Assembly: GCA_024278285.1 (NCBI GenBank)
Contig: JAJRTM010000753.1
Location: forward strand, 1-7,169
Direction of reading: 5' to 3'
Source: Planctomycetota bacterium
GTDB taxonomy: Bacteria; Planctomycetota; Planctomycetia; Planctomycetales; Planctomycetaceae
Length of the DNA: 7,169 bases
Below are positions 5,991 through 7,169 of the stretch, piece by piece. A program made the position numbers and the translations under genes. The number at the start of each line of letters is the position of its first letter. Within the stretch, counting starts at the first letter, position 1. The notes beneath the pieces were generated by a model. That model did not search any database. It saw nothing but the letters and a program-made list of their open reading frames with translations, and was not told where the DNA came from.

Positions 5991-6150
5991 GGGTAGCCCG
6001 ACCACTTCAGTGGTTGAGTGCCGCCAGGCACAAGATGCTCGCGCCATGTTGTGCGTTCAATATCATTGAAACTTCCAATATAAAGCAAGCCACATGGCGA
6101 GAACCTCTTGTTGCTACGCAACCCAACCGCTAAAAGCGGATGGGCTACCC
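5991..6150. mobile_element. MITE-like palindromic repeat element
   Basis: The element starts with GGGTAGCCC (5991-5999) and ends with its exact reverse complement GGGCTACCC (6142-6150). The two 58-base arms (5991-6048 and 6093-6150) align along their whole length at roughly 70% identity by eye, ending in a shared GCCATG. The left arm contains ACCACT-TC-AGTGGT (6001-6014); the right contains CCGCT-AAA-AGCGG (6127-6139). The centre holds TTCAAT-ATC-ATTGAA (6056-6070). It is too short to encode a transposase, so any movement would need one in trans. No target-site duplication directly abuts it. Confidence 0.7.
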
Positions 6151-6203
6151 AGTTATTTCAAAATATCCTGCCACTTTTTCACAGCATTTCATTGATAATA
6201 ACC
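6141..6203 (-). repeat. Dispersed repeat, copy B (inverted relative to copy A at 613-680)
   Basis: The reverse complement of 6141-6175 matches 646-680 at 32 of 35 positions, and looser similarity continues to about 6203. It overlaps the last ten bases of the palindromic element and extends outside it, so the repeated unit is not simply the palindrome. Confidence 0.85.
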
Positions 6204-6256
6204 TCTTTCGGATTGCTGTTTTCTAGTCAACTGCAACCATACAATACACTCCAAGT

Positions 6257-6262
6257 TAAGGA
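6257..6262 (+). promoter_or_regulatory. Ribosome-binding site that fixes the esterase start
   Basis: TAAGGA lies 10 bases before the ATG at 6273, the same spacing as at floA and the small membrane protein gene. It argues against the far-upstream ATG at 6108 and slightly favours 6273 over the in-frame ATG at 6279. Confidence 0.7.
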
Positions 6263-6272
6263 ACTTGTTTTA

Positions 6273-7169
6273 ATGTCAATGAAAAGTCTCTCTTTGTTGT
6301 TAACTTTTGTATTTGTTATGACGCAACAACTTTCTGCGGCGGAAGTTCTTAAACTCTGGCCTGCAGATGCTCCAGGAAAAATGAAATTATCTGGGGAAGA
6401 AAAAGATATCAATAAACCAACGGACCGTCTGGTTGGAGGGCGAAAAATTATCAAATTGGCAAATGTCTCTTCGCCGGAAATCCATGTTTTTCTACCGCCG
6501 GAAGAAAAACGAAACGGGTCTGCAATTGTTATTTGTCCGGGCGGGGGATTTAATATACTGGCATGGGATCTGGAAGGAACCGAAGTTGCAAAGTGGCTCA
6601 ACGGTTTAGGAATAACCGGGATTGTTGTGAAGTATCGAACTCCAACGCGAGATCAACAGCAGAACTGGTTGATGCCGGTTCAAGATACTCAGCGCGCCAT
6701 CAGCCTGGTTCGGCAACACGCAACAAAGTGGAACATAAACAGAAAGCGAATTGGCGTCCTCGGTTTTTCAGCCGGCGGGATGACAGCCGCTTTGTCTGCG
6801 TTAGCTGAAAATCGTAAATACGAACCCCGTGATGAAACAGATAATCATTCCTACGTTCCAGATATCGCCGTGCTGATCTATCCGGCATATCTCGTCAACA
6901 AAGAAGAAACAGCGTTGAAAGATCTTGTCAAAGTAACTTCAAAATCGCCCCGCATGTTCCTTGTCCATGCTTTTAACGATCCAGTGACAATGCACAGTAG
7001 CTTGAAAATGATGTCTGCCTTGAAGCGAGCCGGAGTTGCTTCAGAGCTCCACATTTATGATGCGGGAAGGCATGGCTACGGATTGCGTTCCGACAAATCT
7101 CTTCCCATTGCCAGTTGGCCGAATCGATGCGAAGATTGGCTTCGGCACATTAATTGGATCCCAAACTGA
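6273..7169 (+). CDS. Secreted alpha/beta hydrolase, acetylxylan-esterase-like
   Basis: This 298-residue protein is likely an exported carboxylesterase that removes acetyl or similar ester groups from plant or algal polysaccharides. Residues 1-23 form a signal peptide (MSMKSLSLLLTFVFVMTQQL, then SAA) with cleavage near AA|EV. The alpha/beta-hydrolase parts are an oxyanion-loop motif CPGGGF (88-93), VVKYRTP (118-124), PVQDTQRAISLVRQHA (135-150), the nucleophile elbow GFSAGG (S166), DIAVLIYPAYL (197-207), the acid in FNDPVT (D236) and the catalytic His in GRHGYG (H267). All three catalytic residues are present and spaced as in esterases of the BD-FAE/acetylxylan esterase type. Many relatives read GFSAGGH; this one has Met at the last place. 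The start at 6273 is chosen for the ribosome-binding site and signal peptide. The stop codon is the last three bases of the window, so the gene is complete. The true substrate is not known. Confidence 0.9.
   Translation: MSMKSLSLLLTFVFVMTQQLSAAEVLKLWPADAPGKMKLSGEEKDINKPTDRLVGGRKIIKLANVSSPEIHVFLPPEEKRNGSAIVICPGGGFNILAWDLEGTEVAKWLNGLGITGIVVKYRTPTRDQQQNWLMPVQDTQRAISLVRQHATKWNINRKRIGVLGFSAGGMTAALSALAENRKYEPRDETDNHSYVPDIAVLIYPAYLVNKEETALKDLVKVTSKSPRMFLVHAFNDPVTMHSSLKMMSALKRAGVASELHIYDAGRHGYGLRSDKSLPIASWPNRCEDWLRHINWIPN

Larger units (their letters stand above)
5947..6272. other. Intergenic region with a palindromic element and repeat copy B
   Basis: This 326-base gap carries a MITE-like palindrome (5991-6150) joined directly to repeat copy B (6141-6203). 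The 9-mer CTGCAACCA occurs on both sides (5968-5976 and 6231-6239). An open frame begins at 6108 and runs into the esterase, but its first 55 codons lie in repeat DNA. The esterase promoter is probably between 6200 and 6255; I could not pick a convincing -35/-10 pair. Confidence 0.7.

Noticed and set aside
5991..6150. CRISPR array or tRNA-like structure in the GT-esterase gap
   Set aside because: There are no regularly spaced direct repeats and no cloverleaf; the structure is a single palindrome with inverted arms.

Overview
The window looks like chromosomal DNA of a planctomycete, probably Gimesia- or Planctomyces-like. This rests on recognising several protein types common in that phylum: a C-terminal Ig-like plus single-membrane-span protein ending in a GRKLAGLA-type tail, a long variant of FloA, a Gln/Arg-rich one-span protein ending in VRTAIVLSEIL, and a secreted acetylxylan-esterase-like hydrolase. 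It also rests on dispersed GGGTAGCCC repeats between genes. The genus is a guess; the phylum is fairly secure. All six genes are on the + strand, but with wide, structured gaps they do not look like one operon.

Layout: (1) 1-546 is the 3' end of a membrane-anchored protein whose body lies upstream. (2) 547-900 is a gap with a hairpin just after the stop codon and one copy of a dispersed repeat. (3) 901-2514 encodes a secreted two-domain glycoside hydrolase family 5 enzyme, clearly richer in G+C than the genes after it. (4) 2515-2847 is a gap with several inverted repeats. (5) 2848-3906 is floA, a flotillin-like membrane scaffold. (6) 3907-4088 is a short, heavily structured spacer with a probable terminator. 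(7) 4089-4718 encodes a one-span, low-complexity protein of unknown function. (8) 4762-5946 encodes a GT4 glycosyltransferase. (9) 5947-6272 holds a palindromic MITE-like element plus a second, inverted copy of the repeat in gap 2. (10) 6273-7169 encodes a secreted alpha/beta hydrolase and ends exactly at the window edge.

Two themes emerge. The GH5 enzyme and the esterase are exported carbohydrate-active enzymes that fit polysaccharide scavenging, though nothing shows they act together. FloA and the following one-span protein share closely similar ribosome-binding sites and may be functionally linked at the membrane. I found no phage, CRISPR, toxin-antitoxin, tRNA or rRNA features. The items most worth a second look are the 160-bp palindromic element (its two arms keep a hairpin through a compensatory base change), its relation to the inverted repeat copy 5.5 kb away, the structured floA downstream spacer, and the Glu-to-Gln change in the glycosyltransferase E-X7-E motif.
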